DNA from: Marinobacter qingdaonensis
GTDB taxonomy: Bacteria > Pseudomonadota > Gammaproteobacteria > Pseudomonadales > Oleiphilaceae
Reading direction: 5' to 3'
Assembly: GCF_034555935.1 (NCBI RefSeq)
Contig: NZ_JAYDCJ010000003.1
Location: 1,612,001-1,676,000 of the forward strand
Length of the DNA stretch: 64,000 nucleotides
The translations under genes were made by a program, and so were the position numbers. This document shows, piece by piece, positions 19,801 to 27,682 of this stretch; the stretch's first letter is position 1, and each line of letters begins with the position of its first letter. The notes beneath the pieces are model-generated. The model did no database searches and had not been told where the DNA came from. It saw only the letters and a list, made by a program, of their open reading frames with translations.

Positions 19801-20440
19801 ACAGTACGTGCGCCGGTTCATGAAAGGCGACACCGTGCAGGTGGCCGCCGAAGCCGGCGGCAAGAAGGTCGATGCCAAGAAACTGCAGAACCTGATTGGC
19901 AAGCTGGACGCACTCAAGTCGCCCAAACCGGACGACCGCATTGCCCGCATCGAGCCGATCTTTGGCAAGGTGCCGGCGCCGCTGGACGCCCACGCCGAGG
20001 AAATGCCCGGGCCGACCGGTGAGCTGAACCGGCTTACCAACCACGCCCGCGGTGTGGTTCTGTGTCTGGGCCCGGATCAGGCCACGGCGCTGGAGCAGGC
20101 CGGTGTGGCACTGTCCCAGGGCAACAAGGTGGTGGTCGTGGCGCCAGGTGTGGACGCCAAGGTGGCCGAGGCGGCCAAGGCCGGTCTGCCCATCGTGGGC
20201 ATCGACGGCCAGCTGGAGCCGGACGCCCTGGCCACCGCCAACGGCTTTGAGGCTGTGGTGAGCTGCGCCGAAACCGCGCTGCTGCGGGAATACCGCCTGG
20301 CCCTGGCCAAGCGTGACGGCGCTCTGCTGCCGCTGATCACTGAGCATAAACTGGATCAGCGCTTTGTGATCGAACGTCACCTGTGTGTGGACACCACGGC
20401 AGCGGGCGGTAACGCCAGCCTGATCGCGGCCTCCGAGTGA
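16811..20440 (+). CDS. putA: Bifunctional proline dehydrogenase/delta-1-pyrroline-5-carboxylate dehydrogenase
   Basis: PutA oxidises proline to glutamate in two steps: FAD-linked proline dehydrogenase at the membrane, then NAD-linked P5C dehydrogenase. The 1209-residue protein has the PRODH barrel (about 150-480), with VRLVKGAYWDAEIKRSQ and RLHGMGESLHNEV. The aldehyde dehydrogenase domain follows (about 560-1000), with AETGGMNAMIV and SAGQRCSALR holding Cys819. A C-terminal domain of the kind found in longer PutAs closes it. It starts MRPQQSDIPTLVDS, so the N-terminal ribbon-helix-helix DNA-binding domain of E. coli PutA is missing. Transcription is likely controlled by the divergent Lrp-type regulator. 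Confidence 0.95.
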   Translation: MRPQQSDIPTLVDSRQAIRDYYLADEHKVVHEMIAGAQLSQTEREAISARAADLVRSVRKNAKPTIMEKFLAEYGLTTKEGVALMCLAEALLRVPDSTTINDLIEDKITSGAWGTHLGKASSQLINTATVALLMTSNLLKESERNTIGDTLRKLLKRFGEPVIRTVAGQAMKEMGRQFVLGRDIDEAQDEAKEYMAKGYTYSYDMLGEAARTDDDAKRYYASYSNAIDSIAKACKGDVRKNPGISVKLSALLARYEYGNKERVMDELLPRARTLVKKAAAANMGFNIDAEEQERLDLSLDVIEELVSDPELAGWDGFGVVVQAYGKRASFVLDWLYGLAEKYDRKIMVRLVKGAYWDAEIKRSQVTGLNGFPVFTRKACSDVSFVSCATKLLNMTDRIYPQFATHNAHSVSTILELAQARKVNNYEFQRLHGMGESLHNEVIKASGVPCRIYAPVGPHKDLLAYLVRRLLENGANSSFVNQIVDKRITPEEIAKDPIDSVKEMGDNISSKAIVHPYKLFGDQRRNSKGWDITDPVTVEQIEAGRGAYRTHRWKGGPLIAGEVAGTEVQVVRNPADPDDLVGHVTMASDADVNTAITAAENGFKTWSSMSADERAACVRKVGDLYEENCDELFALTTREAGKSLLDAIAEIREAVDFSQYYANEALRYKDAGEARGPMVCISPWNFPLAIFTGQILANLAAGNTVLAKPAEQTSLLAIRAVELMYEAGIPKDAIQLLPGTGATVGAALTSDSRVSGVCFTGSTVTAQRINKVMTENMAPDAPLVAETGGMNAMIVDSTALPEQVVRDVLASSFQSAGQRCSALRMLYVQEDIAGHLLEMLYGAMEELGIGDPWLLSTDVGPVIDETARKKITDHCDKFERDGKLLKKLPVPDKGLFVSPAVLKVSGIEELEEEIFGPVLHVATFKAKDIDKVVDSVNAKGYGLTFGIHSRVDRRVERISSRIKVGNTYVNRNQIGAIVGSQPFGGEGLSGTGPKAGGPQYVRRFMKGDTVQVAAEAGGKKVDAKKLQNLIGKLDALKSPKPDDRIARIEPIFGKVPAPLDAHAEEMPGPTGELNRLTNHARGVVLCLGPDQATALEQAGVALSQGNKVVVVAPGVDAKVAEAAKAGLPIVGIDGQLEPDALATANGFEAVVSCAETALLREYRLALAKRDGALLPLITEHKLDQRFVIERHLCVDTTAAGGNASLIAASE

Positions 20441-20458
20441 GGTCGCGCCGGCGCTCTC

Positions 20459-20489
20459 GGCACGGTCGGTTGAATCAGCCGGCCGTGCC
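20459..20489. terminator. Hairpin shared by convergent putA and pxpC
   Basis: GGCACGG (20459-20465) and CGG pair with CCG and CCGTGCC (20483-20489) around a 9-nt loop. It overlaps the stop codon of the convergent pxpC gene at 20475-20477. No T tract is present, so terminator function is unsure. Confidence 0.4.
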
Positions 20490-21416
20490 CGGGGCGCCCT
20501 GGCGCAGGCGGTGGTTGAAGATCATGCGCCTTGCCTCGGCGTCGGCGACATCGGACAGGTAAAAACTGACCGAGGCGCCGGGCGCGCGCTGGGCCAGCTG
20601 GCCTGCGCCCAGGGCACTGAGTGAGCCGATCTTCGGGTAACCGCCGATGGTCTGGCGATCCTTCATCAGCACGATGGGCTGGCCATCCGCCGGAATCTGG
20701 ATGGCGCCATAGGCAATACCCTCCGAAATGATGCCATCCAGATCGCCGTGGATGGCTTCCCCCTTCAGGCGATACCCCATCCGGTCAATGTTCTGGCTGA
20801 CCTCGTACTCGGAAGTGAAGAATTTCGCCTGCACCGAGCGCGGGAAATGCCGGTACTGGTAGCCGGGAATCACGCCCACCCGCAACGGCTTGCGGTAATC
20901 CGGAATCTCGCTGTAGGGCACACTGGCCTTGGCCACCGGCCTGGGCTCGCCCAGGGCAATGCGGTCGCCTTTGGCCAGCTTGTTGCCACTGCCGTCCAGA
21001 CCGCCCAGCTGTTCCCGGCTGACCGTGGCCGCACTGCCCAGCCGGGCAGGCACATCCAGGCCGCCGGTGACCGCCAGATAGGCCCGCAACCCGGACACCG
21101 GCATGCTGAAGCTGAGCCGGTCGCCCTTGCGGATCTCATGGGTTTGCCAGGGCTCGATCGCCCGGTCATTCAGCCGCGCGCCCAGGTCGGCGCCGGTGAG
21201 GGCGATGGTGGTGTCGCTGTGGGCCAGCAGGCTCAGGCGGCCGAAGGTGATTTCCAGCTGCGGCGCGTTGAGCGGATTGCCCAGCAGCCGGTTGGCCCAG
21301 AGGAAGGCGTGCTCGTCCATGGGGCCGCCAGTGGTCACGCCGATGTGCTGGTAGCCGAACCGGCCCAGGTCCTGCACCAGGGTGAGCATGCCGGGATCGA
21401 CAACTTCAAAGCTCAT
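20475..21416 (-). CDS. pxpC: 5-oxoprolinase subunit C (KipA family)
   Basis: This 313-residue protein belongs to the KipA/biotin-dependent carboxyltransferase family. With PxpA and PxpB it forms the ATP-dependent enzyme that opens 5-oxoproline to glutamate. FEVVDPGMLTLVQDLGRFGYQHIGVTTGG is the family start (GMLTLVQDLGR motif), and the MDEHAFLWANRLLGN segment follows. Its start lies inside the end of pxpB (11-bp overlap), so translation is coupled. It is the last gene of the unit and converges with putA. The function is well supported by the gene trio. Confidence 0.9.
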   Translation of the reverse strand: MSFEVVDPGMLTLVQDLGRFGYQHIGVTTGGPMDEHAFLWANRLLGNPLNAPQLEITFGRLSLLAHSDTTIALTGADLGARLNDRAIEPWQTHEIRKGDRLSFSMPVSGLRAYLAVTGGLDVPARLGSAATVSREQLGGLDGSGNKLAKGDRIALGEPRPVAKASVPYSEIPDYRKPLRVGVIPGYQYRHFPRSVQAKFFTSEYEVSQNIDRMGYRLKGEAIHGDLDGIISEGIAYGAIQIPADGQPIVLMKDRQTIGGYPKIGSLSALGAGQLAQRAPGASVSFYLSDVADAEARRMIFNHRLRQGAPGTAG

Positions 21417-22098
21417 CGAACTGGCCTCCGAGTCGGATGAATTCGTCCCGGTCGATGGCGCGGAATTTCACCCGGTCGCCAATCTGGGCCAGGGCCAGGG
21501 ACTTGCTGTCCCAGTCCACCATCTTGCTGGGGGTGCGCCCGACGATCTGCCAGCCGCCTGGCGTGGCGCTGGGATAGATCGCGGTCTGGGACCCGGCGAT
21601 GCCGACGCTGCCCACTGGCACCTTCAGGCGCGGCGTGGACTTGCGGGGCATGGCAATGCGCGCATCGGTGCTGCCCAAAAAGGCAAAGCCCGGGCTGAAG
21701 CCGATGGCGTAGACCCGGTAGCTCTGCTCGCTGTGGATGCGGATGACCTCGTCGGCGGTCAGACCGGCAAACTCGCACACATCGTCCAGGTCGAGGGCCA
21801 CTTCGGGGCCGTAGTACACCGGCAGCTCCAGGGTCTGGGCGCTGCTCGGGTCCGGCGCGGTTGCACTCGCGCCTGTCACCGCCCGGCGCAGCCGGGACTG
21901 GATGCCAAAGCGGTCAATGCGTTCCAGGTCGTAGCAGACCATCACCGAGGTGTAGGAGGGCACCAGGTCGGTAATCACGTCCGACAGGGTCGCGCGAATG
22001 CGATCGGTGGCCTGTTTGACGCGCTCTGCGGTTTCCTCGTTGATCTGGTCGCCGAGGTAGACGATGCAGGCGCTCTCGTTGATGGACTCGATGTTCAT
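21406..22098 (-). CDS. pxpB: 5-oxoprolinase subunit B (KipI family)
   Basis: This 230-residue KipI-like subunit works with PxpC in 5-oxoproline cleavage. VYLGDQINEETAERV, SYTSVMVCYDLERID and the VGFSPGFAFLG-type segment (IGFSPGFAFLGSTD) are the family signatures, and the PRKSTPRLKVPVGSVGIAGSQT stretch is typical. It overlaps pxpA by 4 bp (ATGA) and pxpC by 11 bp. In Bacillus subtilis related KipI inhibits KinA, but the operon here supports the enzyme subunit role. Confidence 0.91.
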   Translation of the reverse strand: MNIESINESACIVYLGDQINEETAERVKQATDRIRATLSDVITDLVPSYTSVMVCYDLERIDRFGIQSRLRRAVTGASATAPDPSSAQTLELPVYYGPEVALDLDDVCEFAGLTADEVIRIHSEQSYRVYAIGFSPGFAFLGSTDARIAMPRKSTPRLKVPVGSVGIAGSQTAIYPSATPGGWQIVGRTPSKMVDWDSKSLALAQIGDRVKFRAIDRDEFIRLGGQFDEL

Positions 22099-22829
22099 AG
22101 CGACTGGACCACCTGGCGCATGTGCCGGGCGGCCTCGACCGCGTGGCTGCTGTCGCCGTGAATGCAGATGGTGTCGGCCTGGATCGGGATGCGCTTGCCC
22201 GAGATTGAGGTCACGGTGCCCTCCTTCATGATCTGGGTCACCTGGTTCTCGATCGCCTCGGTGGATTCGTGCACCGCGCCCGGTACCGAGCGCTTCACCA
22301 GCCGGCCCTCATCGGAGTAGGCGCGGTCGGAGAAGGCCTCGAACCAGACCTCGATGCCGTACTCCTTGGCCCGGGCCCGGACCTGGTCGGCTTCCGGGGT
22401 GGCCATCACCACCAGCGGGCAGTGGGGCGCAAAGTCCCGGACCGCAGCCATGGCCACCGACAGGGTGGTGTGGTCGACCGCCATTTTGTTGTACAGGGCA
22501 CCGTGGGGTTTGACGTACTGGATAGCCGTGCCATGGGTGCGGCAGATGCCATCGAGCGCCGCCATCTGGTACACCAGGATGGCCTTGAGTTCGTCCGGGC
22601 GCAGGTCAATGTCCCGTCGGCCAAAACCGAGCAGGTCCGGGTAGCCCGGGTGGGCGCCGATGGTGACGTTCTCGGCGATGGCCATTTTCACGGTGTGGTC
22701 CATGGTCAGCGGATCGGACGCATGGAAGCCGCAGGCGATGTTGGCCATGTCGATGTAGGGCATGACGTCGGCGTCCATGCCCTTGCTCCAGGTGCCGAAG
22801 CTTTCGCCCATGTCGCAGTTGAGTTTCAT
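22095..22829 (-). CDS. pxpA: 5-oxoprolinase subunit A (LamB/YcsF family)
   Basis: This 244-residue subunit has the LamB/YcsF fold and starts MKLNCDMGESFGTW, the signature Asp/Glu motif. ANIACGFHASDP follows, with GAHPGYPDLLGFGRRD and VKPHGALYNKM. It acts in ATP-dependent 5-oxoproline hydrolysis with PxpB and PxpC. CAGGAGA stands upstream of ATG 22829. It lies 31 bp after the TRAP large permease gene, within one apparent transcription unit. Confidence 0.93.
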   Translation of the reverse strand: MKLNCDMGESFGTWSKGMDADVMPYIDMANIACGFHASDPLTMDHTVKMAIAENVTIGAHPGYPDLLGFGRRDIDLRPDELKAILVYQMAALDGICRTHGTAIQYVKPHGALYNKMAVDHTTLSVAMAAVRDFAPHCPLVVMATPEADQVRARAKEYGIEVWFEAFSDRAYSDEGRLVKRSVPGAVHESTEAIENQVTQIMKEGTVTSISGKRIPIQADTICIHGDSSHAVEAARHMRQVVQSL

Positions 22830-22860
22830 TGCAAATCTCCTGAAACGTATGCGTCTTGGC

Positions 22861-24168
22861 CTAGCCCTGCCGCATGGTCTGGGGCAGGTAGGTGACGATT
22901 TCCGGGAACCAGCCGATCAGCAGCAGCGCCGCCATGATCAGCAGGAAGAAGGGCAGGGCCGCGCGGGCCACGTACAGGATGTCCTTGCCGGTCAGGGCCT
23001 GGATCACGAACAGGTTGAAGCCAACCGGCGGAGTGATCTGCGCCATCTCCACCACCAGCACGATGAAGATGCCGAACCAGAGCAGGTCGATGCCGGCCTG
23101 CTGCACCATGGGCATAACCACGGCCACGGTCAGCACCACCACCGAAATGCCGTCCAGGAAGCAGCCCAGCAGGACAAACAAGGCGGTCAGGCACACCAGC
23201 AGTTCAAACGACGACAGCGACATGCTGCCGATCCATTCCGCCAGTTCCCGGGGGATGCCGAGAAAGCCCATGGCCAGGGTCAGGAAGTGCGCACCGACCA
23301 GAATCAGACCGATCATGCAGGAGCTTTTCACCGCCCCCAGCAGGCTTTCCTTGAAGCTGTGCACGGTCAGCGAACCGGTCACCGCGGCCAGCAGTAGGGC
23401 GCCGAACACACCCAGGGCGGCGGCCTCGGTGGGCGTGGTGAAGCCGGCGTAAATGGAGCCGAGCACGAACACGATCAGGCCGACAATCGGCAGCAGCAGG
23501 CGCAGCGCCTTGAACTTGGCCGAGAACGACAGATGTGCCTTCTTGTGCACCGGCATCTCATCTTTGTTGAGCTTGGCCCAGATCATGGTGTAGCCCATGA
23601 ACATGGCCACCAGCATCAGCCCGGGTAAGGCGCCGGCAATGAACAGGCGGCCGATGGACACTTCCGCGGCCACACCGTAGACGATCAGGATGATCGACGG
23701 CGGAATCAGCAGGCCCAGGGTGCCCGAGCCGGCGAGGGTACCCACCGCCATGCGATCGCTGTAGCCCTGGGCTTTCAGCTCGGGCAGGGTCATCCGGCCG
23801 ATGGTGGCGGCGGTGGCCGCGGACGAGCCGGACACGGCGGCAAAAATGCCGCAGCTCAGGATGTTTACGTGCAGCAGTTTGCCGGGCAAGCCGCCCATCC
23901 AGGGCGACAGGCCCTTGAACAGGTCTTCGGACAGCTTGGTGCGGAACAGCACCTCGCCCATCCAGATGAACATGGGCAGGGCGGTCAGGGCCCAACCGGT
24001 GCTCGCGCCCCAGCTGGAGGTGGCAAACAGCAGGCCGATCTGCTCGTTGCCGGACAGCAGCAGGCCCAGTACGCCAATGCCCACCAGGGTCAGGGACACC
24101 CAGACCCCCAGCGCCAGCATCAGCAGCATGGAGACGGCGAGGACGATGGAAAGCATGGTGGTATCCAT
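22861..24168 (-). CDS. TRAP transporter large permease (DctM family)
   Basis: This membrane protein of 435 residues has about 12 helices and is the transport subunit of a sodium-driven TRAP system. GSSAATAATIGRMTLPELKAQGYSDRMAVGTLAGSGTLGLLIPPSI is recognisable as the DctM core (shown here only in outline: SGSSAAT, LAGSGTLG, IPPS). Near the end EMAQITPPVGFN is the second signature. It overlaps the small-permease gene by 1 bp. The cargo is not encoded in the permease. Confidence 0.92.
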   Translation of the reverse strand: MDTTMLSIVLAVSMLLMLALGVWVSLTLVGIGVLGLLLSGNEQIGLLFATSSWGASTGWALTALPMFIWMGEVLFRTKLSEDLFKGLSPWMGGLPGKLLHVNILSCGIFAAVSGSSAATAATIGRMTLPELKAQGYSDRMAVGTLAGSGTLGLLIPPSIILIVYGVAAEVSIGRLFIAGALPGLMLVAMFMGYTMIWAKLNKDEMPVHKKAHLSFSAKFKALRLLLPIVGLIVFVLGSIYAGFTTPTEAAALGVFGALLLAAVTGSLTVHSFKESLLGAVKSSCMIGLILVGAHFLTLAMGFLGIPRELAEWIGSMSLSSFELLVCLTALFVLLGCFLDGISVVVLTVAVVMPMVQQAGIDLLWFGIFIVLVVEMAQITPPVGFNLFVIQALTGKDILYVARAALPFFLLIMAALLLIGWFPEIVTYLPQTMRQG

Positions 24169-24686
24169 CAGATTTCCTCCAGGTTGATGTCGCTTTCGTG
24201 CTGCTGGTAGGACGGCGTGCGCTGCCTCAGCACCGCCACCAGGTCATCCAGCAGCGCGATGGCCAGGGCGGTCATGCCCAGCCCCACCGGAATCTGCGGG
24301 ATCCAGATCGGAATCGGGATATAGCCGTGGGAGACTTCCTCGAAAATGTAGGACTCGTAGACCATGTGCCAGCAGTAGAAGGTCATGTAGCAGGCCAGGC
24401 CGAGACCGAAGATCAGGACCGCCAGTTCCTGGATAAACCGGGCTTTCGGTCCCCATTTCTGGATCACCAGGGTGACCCGGATGTGCCCACCCTCGTGGAA
24501 GGTGTAGGCCAGTCCGAAGAAGGTAGAGGCGGCAAGCGCGTATCCCGATACGTCTTCGGCCGACGGCACGATAAAACCGAAGATCCGGCCCACGATCTGC
24601 ATCAGAATGATCACCATGATCAGTGCGATGCAGAAGCCCGCGGCGTACCCGGATGCCATGTAAAACTTGTCGCGAAAGGAACTCAT
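24168..24686 (-). CDS. TRAP transporter small permease (DctQ family)
   Basis: This 172-residue protein has four hydrophobic helices, with QIVGRIFGFIVPSAEDVSGYA and EGGHIRVTLVIQKWGP as the DctQ signature stretches. GGGAGGC is upstream of ATG 24686. It pairs with the overlapping DctM gene. Its tail is hydrophilic and short. Confidence 0.9.
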   Translation of the reverse strand: MSSFRDKFYMASGYAAGFCIALIMVIILMQIVGRIFGFIVPSAEDVSGYALAASTFFGLAYTFHEGGHIRVTLVIQKWGPKARFIQELAVLIFGLGLACYMTFYCWHMVYESYIFEEVSHGYIPIPIWIPQIPVGLGMTALAIALLDDLVAVLRQRTPSYQQHESDINLEEI

Positions 24687-24752
24687 CTTATGTGCCTCCC
24701 AAGGCTGGTCTGCCCCGGTGACCCGGGGCAGCAGCGGCTTGTGATTGGAGTC

Positions 24753-25718
24753 TTAACGGTAGGCTTTGAGGATGGCGCCGACTTCTTCGGGAGCCTCGGC
24801 TTCCCACTCCTTGATCATGATGTTGCCAATCTTCTGGAACTCGTTCATCAGCTCCTCGGAGGGCTCGGACACCACGATGCCGTTCTCGGCCAGGGTTTCA
24901 GTGTCTTCGGCGGCGGTCACCCGGACACCGGTCCAGCCTTTGTCTTCGGCCTTGGCTGCCGCTTCCAGGATGACCTGGCGCTGCTCATCGCTGAGCCGGC
25001 GGAAGGCGCGCTTGTTCACCACCACCACGTTCTTTGGGATCCAGGCCTTGATGTCGGTGTAGTGGGACAGGTAGTCCCAGGCCTGGCCGTTGGCGCCGGT
25101 GGACGGCGAGGTGATCATGGCGTCGATGATGCCGGTGCTGAATGCTTGCGGGATCTCCGGCACCTGCACCGTGGTCGGCGTGGTGTTCATCAGGTCAGCC
25201 AAGCGCGAGGTGGAGGGGCTGTAGGCGCGCATCTTCAGGCCTTCCAGGTCCGCCATGGTGTTGACCGGGGCCTTGGTGTACAGGCTCTGTGCCGGCCAGG
25301 GTACGGAATAGAGCAGCACCATGCCTTCCTTATCGAGCTGTTTCTCCACTTCCGGTTTGGCCGCCTCCCACAGGCGACGGGCGTCGTCGAAGCTGGTCGC
25401 CAGGAACGGAATGTTGTCGTGTTTGAACACCGGATGGGTGTTGCCCATGATGCCGATGAAGATCTCACCCATTTGTACCTGACCGGTACGGACCGCGCGT
25501 GGGATTTCCGGGTGCTTGACCAGGGACGCGCCGGAATGGACGGTGATGTCGATCTCGCCATCGGTGCCGGTCTTGATGTCCTCGGCAAATTCGTACGCGA
25601 TTTTGGTGGGCAGGTTGGCATCGCCGTAAGGCGTAGGCATGTGCCACTGCGCCGCGTTGACAGCGGAGGTAAAGAGCGCTCCGGTCAGGAACGTCGCTGT
25701 TGCAAGTTGCTTGAACAT
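24753..25718 (-). CDS. TRAP transporter solute-binding protein (DctP family)
   Basis: This periplasmic binding protein of 321 residues begins with a signal peptide that ends near AVNA, then AQWHMPTPYGDANLPTK. EFAEDIKTGTDGEIDITVHSG and the PEIPRAVRTGQVQMGEI segment are DctP signatures; the basic residue in the RTGQVQ segment usually contacts a carboxylate. It is the first gene of the P-Q-M order. ATG 25718 has GGGAGA 7 bp upstream. Location beside PxpABC suggests the ligand is 5-oxoproline or a related glutamate derivative (inference). Confidence 0.92.
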   Translation of the reverse strand: MFKQLATATFLTGALFTSAVNAAQWHMPTPYGDANLPTKIAYEFAEDIKTGTDGEIDITVHSGASLVKHPEIPRAVRTGQVQMGEIFIGIMGNTHPVFKHDNIPFLATSFDDARRLWEAAKPEVEKQLDKEGMVLLYSVPWPAQSLYTKAPVNTMADLEGLKMRAYSPSTSRLADLMNTTPTTVQVPEIPQAFSTGIIDAMITSPSTGANGQAWDYLSHYTDIKAWIPKNVVVVNKRAFRRLSDEQRQVILEAAAKAEDKGWTGVRVTAAEDTETLAENGIVVSEPSEELMNEFQKIGNIMIKEWEAEAPEEVGAILKAYR

Positions 25719-25770
25719 ATCGTTTCTCCCGTGCTTTCGTTCTTGTTGCTTTGGTTTCAGGCAGGGCCGG

Positions 25771-26586
25771 TTACAGCACCGCCAATTCTTCATTCAGCCG
25801 CTCGGTCAGCAGCATCTTCCCGGGGACGTGGGTGATGGCGATCGGCGGCCGGGCGTTTTCCAGGGCCAGCTGGGGCGTAACGCCACAGGCCCAGAACAGG
25901 GGCAGTTCGCCCTCGCGGATGGTGACCGGATCCCCGAAGTCCGGCTTGGCCAGGTCGGCGATGCCAATCTGGCTCGGGTCGCCGATGTGCACCGGCGCGC
26001 CGTGGGCTTTGGGCAGCCGGGTGGTGACCTGGATGGCGCGGATGGCGTCGGCGCCGTTGAACGGGCGCATGGACACCACCATGTTGCCGTGGAATCGGCC
26101 GGCTGGTCGGGTGGCGATGGACGACCGGTACATGGACACGTTCGAGCCCTGCTCGACATTGCGGACGGTCAGGCCGGCCCGGGTCAGGGCGTCCTCGAAG
26201 GAGAACGAACAGCCGAGGACAAAGGTGACAAAATCGCCCTGCCAGAGCTCGCGGATGTCGGTGACGGTTTCCGCCCGTGCGCCATCGCGGAACACCTGGT
26301 ATTCGGGGATGTCGGTGCGGATATCGAGGTCGCGGCCCAGTTCCGGCAGGGCCGGGTCGCCCGGTTCGGAAACGCCAATCAGGGGCAGGGCGACCGGGTT
26401 GTTCTGGCAGTACATGAGGAAGTCCGCCGCCCAGTCGGCCGGCAGGATCACCACGTTGCCCTGGATCAGGCTGTGTGCCGCACCACTGGTTGTGCCGGTG
26501 TGTTCGCCGGAGCGAATGCGTGACCGCAGCGAGGCGGCCTGATCCAAAACGCTCTGTTTGAAGTCCGAATAATCAGCGGTCTGCAT
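25771..26586 (-). CDS. Putative hydro-lyase/D-glutamate-cyclase-like protein (DUF1445)
   Basis: This 271-residue protein belongs to DUF1445 (UPF0317, putative hydro-lyase). The segments [20 protein letters not shown] and [13 protein letters not shown], with [26 protein letters not shown] in outline, fit the family. The C-terminal half of mammalian D-glutamate cyclase shares this fold; that enzyme makes 5-oxo-D-proline from D-glutamate. The neighbours are a TRAP transporter and PxpABC, so a link to D-glutamate or 5-oxoproline is reasonable. The reaction is not shown by the sequence alone. Confidence 0.82.
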   Translation of the reverse strand: MQTADYSDFKQSVLDQAASLRSRIRSGEHTGTTSGAAHSLIQGNVVILPADWAADFLMYCQNNPVALPLIGVSEPGDPALPELGRDLDIRTDIPEYQVFRDGARAETVTDIRELWQGDFVTFVLGCSFSFEDALTRAGLTVRNVEQGSNVSMYRSSIATRPAGRFHGNMVVSMRPFNGADAIRAIQVTTRLPKAHGAPVHIGDPSQIGIADLAKPDFGDPVTIREGELPLFWACGVTPQLALENARPPIAITHVPGKMLLTERLNEELAVL

Positions 26587-26609
26587 GTCGGGAACCCCTA
26601 ATTGAGTTT

Positions 26610-26620
26610 AGTTGACAACT
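26610..26620. promoter_or_regulatory. Short palindrome upstream of the 5-oxoproline unit
   Basis: AGTTGACAACT (26610-26620) is a perfect 11-base palindrome, 24 bp before the first gene of the unit. It may be an operator; LysR boxes often include a T-N11-A dyad, but a different binder is possible. Confidence 0.35.
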
Positions 26621-26652
26621 GCAATAAAGGTTATTCCCATCAGTGAAAATGT

Positions 26653-27585
26653 CTAATTATGGTTTTTTACGTCTTCCGATAATAAACCTTTATCACCCTC
26701 CCGGGCGTAGTCCTCAGACACCTTCACGGCCAGGTTGGCGGCCAGTTCCGCCACCGGATTGAACGGCACACTGGGGTAGGAGGCGGTGAACGCCAGTTGC
26801 GAGGGCGTCCAGCACACGTCCAGCTGGATCAGCCGGCCGCTGTGCAGGCCATCGGCGATCACGCTCAGGGGCAGGGCCGAGACCCCGATGCCATCCAGGG
26901 CCAGCCGTCGACAGGCCGCCAGCGAGCTGGACGAGTAGAAGCGGGCCGGCAGTTCATCCAGTTCGCTGAATTTCTGGCTGATCTCGGCGAAGGGTTTGGT
27001 GTTGCGGGCGTAGGTGATGATTGGCCACTGGGCAATCTCCTCCAGGCTCAGGGTGCGCCGGGGCAGGTCCAGGTCCGGGCTCGCCACCCAGATCAGCGGG
27101 AAGCTGCACAGGTCCCGGTTCTGCACCTTGGGCTCGGACACCGGGCCCATGAGGAAGGCCAGGTCCAGGCTGCGGTCCATCAGGCCGTTGCGCAGGTTGC
27201 CGGTGACATCGACGGTGATCTCCACATCCAGCCGGGGCACGGTCTCGTGCAGGGCACGGAAGAAATGCGGCAGCCAGGAGTGCACGATGGTCTCCGACAC
27301 CCCCAGGCGCAGGATGCCGGACAGCAGGGCGACCCGGTCTGCCCGCTTGCGCAGCTGCTCGGACATGAACACGATTTTCTCGGCGTAGGGCAGCAGCTCC
27401 TGGCCCTTGGTGGTCAGCAAGGTGCGCCCGGATTCCCGTTCAAACAGCTTGACCCCCAGCTCCTCCTCCAGGGCGGCAATGCGGGTCGAAATGGCGGGTT
27501 GGGTGGTGTGCTGGCGTTCGGCGGCTTTGCGGAAACTGCCCAGCGTGGCCACCCAGATAAAGGTTTCCAGGCGTTTGAAGTTCAT
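26653..27585 (-). CDS. LysR family transcriptional regulator
   Basis: This 310-residue regulator has an N-terminal helix-turn-helix (SFRKAAERQHTTQPAISTRI) and an effector domain from about 90. ATG 27585 is the conserved start (MNFKRLETFIWVA). It lies upstream of the 5-oxoproline unit on the same strand with a 66-bp gap, so read-through is possible. Regulation of that unit is inferred by position only. Confidence 0.9.
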   Translation of the reverse strand: MNFKRLETFIWVATLGSFRKAAERQHTTQPAISTRIAALEEELGVKLFERESGRTLLTTKGQELLPYAEKIVFMSEQLRKRADRVALLSGILRLGVSETIVHSWLPHFFRALHETVPRLDVEITVDVTGNLRNGLMDRSLDLAFLMGPVSEPKVQNRDLCSFPLIWVASPDLDLPRRTLSLEEIAQWPIITYARNTKPFAEISQKFSELDELPARFYSSSSLAACRRLALDGIGVSALPLSVIADGLHSGRLIQLDVCWTPSQLAFTASYPSVPFNPVAELAANLAVKVSEDYAREGDKGLLSEDVKNHN

Positions 27586-27682
27586 CGGTTCTCTGCGGTT
27601 GGTGGGCGTGGCCAACGGCTGGATAGCCCAGCCGTTTTCCCAAGGATAGCGCAGAGTGGGTGGTCGATGCCGCCCGGGGCGC

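Noticed and set aside
24198..25835. Open frame antisense to the TRAP solute-binding and small-permease genes
   Set aside because: It runs across intergenic sequence and two convincing genes without a recognisable domain.
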